Below are positions 15,211-16,744 of a DNA stretch of 16,744 bases, piece after piece (within the stretch, counting starts at the first letter, position 1; each line of letters opens with the position of its first letter). The stretch lies in NCBI GenBank assembly GCA_031412355.1, contig JANOCR010000148.1, forward strand, positions 1 to 16,744, read 5' to 3'. The position numbers and the translations under genes were made by a program. The notes under the pieces were generated by a model, which was not told where the DNA came from, searched no databases, and was given only the letters and a program-made list of their open reading frames with translations. This DNA is from JAENVT01 sp031412355. GTDB lineage: Bacteria; Actinomycetota; Acidimicrobiia; Acidimicrobiales; Ilumatobacteraceae.

Positions 15211-15758
15211 CCCGGTTGTACCTGGTTCGTCATGGTCGAGCAGCGGCCGGCTGGGACACAGATCCCGACCCTGGACTCGACGAGATCGGACAGGGTCAGG
15301 CGACAGCGGTCGCCGCACGGCTGTTCCCGCTCGGACCGCTGCCGGTGGTGACCAGCCCGCTCCTGCGATGCCGCGAGACCGCCGCAGCGCTCGCCGCGAT
15401 GTGGCGGATGGATGCGCATGTCGAGCCCGCAGTCGCAGAGGTCCCGTCGCCGGAAGGCATTGCGATGGCCGGGCGCATCGACTGGCTGCGCGTGGCCATG
15501 CGTGGCAACTGGGCCAGCCTGGGCGCTCGGTACACCGACTACCGCGACCAGGTCGTCGACACGTTGGGACGCATGACTGCCGATTCGGTCGTATTCAGCC
15601 ATTTCATCGCGATCAACGCGGCCATCGGCGCAGCCCTTGGCGACGATCGCCTCGTCGTTCGCAGCCTCGACAACTGCTCGGTGACCATCATCGACGCCAT
15701 CGACGGCGCATTACAGCTTGTTGAAAGTGGCCACGAGGCGGACACCTTGATCAGGTAA
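15207..15758 (+). CDS. Histidine phosphatase family (phosphoglycerate mutase-like) protein
   Basis: This 183-residue branch-1 histidine phosphatase has the phosphohistidine motif LVRHGR (R8-H9-G10), SPLLRCRETA with R54, an acidic E78 in VAEV, and the second catalytic His in VVFSHF (H132). Such enzymes dephosphorylate small metabolites or proteins through a phosphohistidine. Its length fits phosphatases of the CobC/SixA/GpmB type rather than full glycolytic mutases, and the substrate is unknown. The start is ATG 15207 (MTRLYLVRHG), overlapping the deacetylase stop by 4 bp; upstream codons in the frame lie inside that gene. Coupling to a deacetylase suggests that both act in one small-molecule pathway, which is inference. 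The lipoprotein gene starts 28 bp downstream. Confidence 0.9.
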   Translation: MTRLYLVRHGRAAAGWDTDPDPGLDEIGQGQATAVAARLFPLGPLPVVTSPLLRCRETAAALAAMWRMDAHVEPAVAEVPSPEGIAMAGRIDWLRVAMRGNWASLGARYTDYRDQVVDTLGRMTADSVVFSHFIAINAAIGAALGDDRLVVRSLDNCSVTIIDAIDGALQLVESGHEADTLIR

Positions 15759-15774
15759 TCGACACCTGGCGTGC

Positions 15775-15780
15775 CAGACT
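15775..15780 (+). promoter_or_regulatory. Near-consensus -10 box CAGACT before the lipoprotein gene
   Basis: CAGACT sits 6 nt before the GTG start at 15787. It keeps the A and the final T of TANNNT but not the first T, so it is a weaker candidate than the other five boxes. Confidence 0.3.
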
Positions 15781-15786
15781 TTCGGT

Positions 15787-16524
15787 GTGAACACGACTCG
15801 CTTTGTTCCTCTGGCCATCCTCGCTCTGACGATCGCCGGTTGCAGCAACGACGATCCTGCGACCACGGACTCGGGTTCGACATCGTCCACGGTCGCTGCG
15901 GTCACCTCGACGTCGGCGCCCTCGTCGACCACCAGCACGACCATCCCTGTCACCACGGCCGTCCCCACGACGACCAGCACGTCCACCACCACGTCCACCT
16001 CGTCGACCACGACATCGACGACCCTGGCACCTGGCGCTGAATTGGTTCTGCGCATCAACGGGCTCGGCGACGCGGCCTTCGGCGCAGACCCCGATGGTGT
16101 CATTGCGTACGTCTCGTCGATCATCGGCACGTCGACGGTCGATACCGGGTGGGTCGACCCACTGTCGGTCGGCGCGTGCCCCGGCACCGAGTTCCGGCAG
16201 GTCTTCTGGGGCGATCTGGTGTTGCAGTTCAGCGACCAGAGCATCGTCACGTCGGGTCGCCGGCACTTCTTCTCCTACGTCTACGGTCCCAGCTTCGTCG
16301 AAGGCGCAATCACCCCGGCCGGGCTGAAGACCGATGCCGGCATCGGCATCGGCTCGACGGTGGCCGAGCTCACCGGCACCTATCCGTCTGCTGTGATCAA
16401 TCCCGGCGACGATTTCGGCGGGCCAAACTTCTTCATCAACGATGGCCTCGCCGGATTTCTCACGGGCACAGAGCCGACCAGTACTGTGACGTCGGTGCTC
16501 GGTGGACAGGGGTGTGGCGGATGA
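15787..16524 (+). CDS. Putative lipoprotein with Ser/Thr-rich stalk
   Basis: The protein has 245 residues. Residues 1-18 form a lipoprotein signal (MNTTRFVPLAILALTIAGC) with lipobox TIAGC and lipidated Cys19, so it should be anchored on the outer face of the membrane. Residues about 24-80 are almost all Ser, Thr, Ala and Val with prolines, a flexible, possibly glycosylated stalk reaching through the wall. The remaining 165 residues form a globular domain with several Gly/Asp turns (LRINGLGDAAFGADPDGVI, WVDPLSVGACPGTEF, IGSTVAELTGTYP) and two cysteines (in GACPG and at the C-terminal GCGG) that could pair. I do not recognise the domain. The start is GTG 15787. The stop overlaps the next gene's ATG. 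Confidence 0.85.
   Translation: MNTTRFVPLAILALTIAGCSNDDPATTDSGSTSSTVAAVTSTSAPSSTTSTTIPVTTAVPTTTSTSTTTSTSSTTTSTTLAPGAELVLRINGLGDAAFGADPDGVIAYVSSIIGTSTVDTGWVDPLSVGACPGTEFRQVFWGDLVLQFSDQSIVTSGRRHFFSYVYGPSFVEGAITPAGLKTDAGIGIGSTVAELTGTYPSAVINPGDDFGGPNFFINDGLAGFLTGTEPTSTVTSVLGGQGCGG
15855..16029 (+). repeat. Low-complexity Ser/Thr-coding tract
   Basis: This stretch is built of repeated ACC, ACG, TCG, TCC and AGC codons that encode the lipoprotein stalk. It is imperfect, with no fixed unit length, and is explained by protein composition rather than a mobile or regulatory repeat. Confidence 0.8.
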
Positions 16525-16744
16525 AGCGGATGTTGCCGGTCACCGAATTGGCGCGCGACGATCGGTTCTCGCGGATGGCGATCGAAGATGCGGTGTTCGA
16601 CCCGCGCAACATTTCGCCCAGCGCGCAGCGAAACACCCTCGCACCCACGTACGAGAACGCCACCGACAACGCTCGCGGGCTGATGCACGGCATCTTCGTC
16701 GGCGAGATCCAGGCCCTGGAGGGTGCCGGCAGAACGTGTTTCGA
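16521..16744 (+). CDS. Possible ferritin-like domain protein, 3'-partial
   Basis: The frame is open from ATG 16521 to the window edge (74 codons) and overlaps the lipoprotein stop as ATGA. The visible part begins MKRMLPVTELARDDRFSRM and continues with a polar segment (DPRNISPSAQRNTLAPTYEN), then a helix, GLMHGIFVGEIQALEGAGRT, whose EIQALEG pattern resembles the first metal-binding helix of ferritin-like diiron proteins of the DUF455 sort. That family assignment is tentative, since the remaining metal ligands would lie beyond the edge. The reading frame itself is well supported by codon usage and by the overlap, which implies co-translation with the lipoprotein gene. Confidence 0.6.
   Translation, partial: MKRMLPVTELARDDRFSRMAIEDAVFDPRNISPSAQRNTLAPTYENATDNARGLMHGIFVGEIQALEGAGRTCF

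Noticed and set aside
15855..16029. Repetitive tract as a mobile or structural repeat
   Set aside because: It is explained by Ser/Thr codons of the lipoprotein stalk and has no constant unit.

Overview
The window is gene-dense, high-GC chromosomal DNA from an actinobacterium. The markers are a 2-oxoglutarate dehydrogenase with an E2 acyltransferase domain fused to its N-terminus, an F420-type luciferase-like oxidoreductase, a UvrD2-like helicase with an HRDC domain, a MshB/Mca-type deacetylase, and several starts that look leaderless with a TANNNT -10 box. My best guess is Acidimicrobiia (Ilumatobacter-like). That is inferred from gene style, not from a marker gene. I see no insertion sequence, phage gene, CRISPR array, rRNA or tRNA, and no gene-free stretch over 100 bases.

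Layout. 2-3592 (+): kgd, lacking only its first residues at the window edge. 3641-3669: hairpin between convergent genes. 5677-3689 (-): a two-domain protein joining a HAD phosphatase-like domain to a serine hydroxymethyltransferase (SHMT)-like PLP domain; this is the most unusual gene here. 5727-7022 (+): an NYN-type ribonuclease domain, an S1 RNA-binding domain and a Lys/Ala-rich tail. 7041-7808 (+): exodeoxyribonuclease III. 9651-7789 (-): compact UvrD2-like helicase, overlapping the 3' end of xth by 20 bp. 9742-10365 (+): membrane protein with bacterial PH and SHOCT domains. 13151-10373 (-): a three-gene operon of LLM oxidoreductase, galactokinase and SMP-30-type lactonase. 13215-14372 (+): alpha-methylacyl-CoA racemase. 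14407-16744 (+): PIG-L deacetylase, histidine phosphatase, a Ser/Thr-rich lipoprotein, and the start of a possible ferritin-like gene cut by the right edge.

How the genes work together. Most are core metabolism (TCA cycle, branched acyl-CoA epimerisation) or nucleic-acid upkeep (Xth, UvrD2, NYN-S1). The clearest functional unit is the minus-strand operon, with 4-bp and 17-bp junctions, which suggests sugar or lactone chemistry. The deacetylase and phosphatase share an ATGA overlap, as do the lipoprotein and the last partial gene. Five starts have TANNNT placed 6-7 nt before the start codon, while three others have a purine-rich Shine-Dalgarno sequence instead, so both initiation modes appear to be used.

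The best candidate for something undescribed is the HAD-SHMT fusion. Its PLP half keeps the lysine, aspartate, histidines and carboxylate-binding arginine, but by gapless comparison with E. coli GlyA it has lost Tyr55, Glu57 and Tyr65, so it is probably not an ordinary SHMT.
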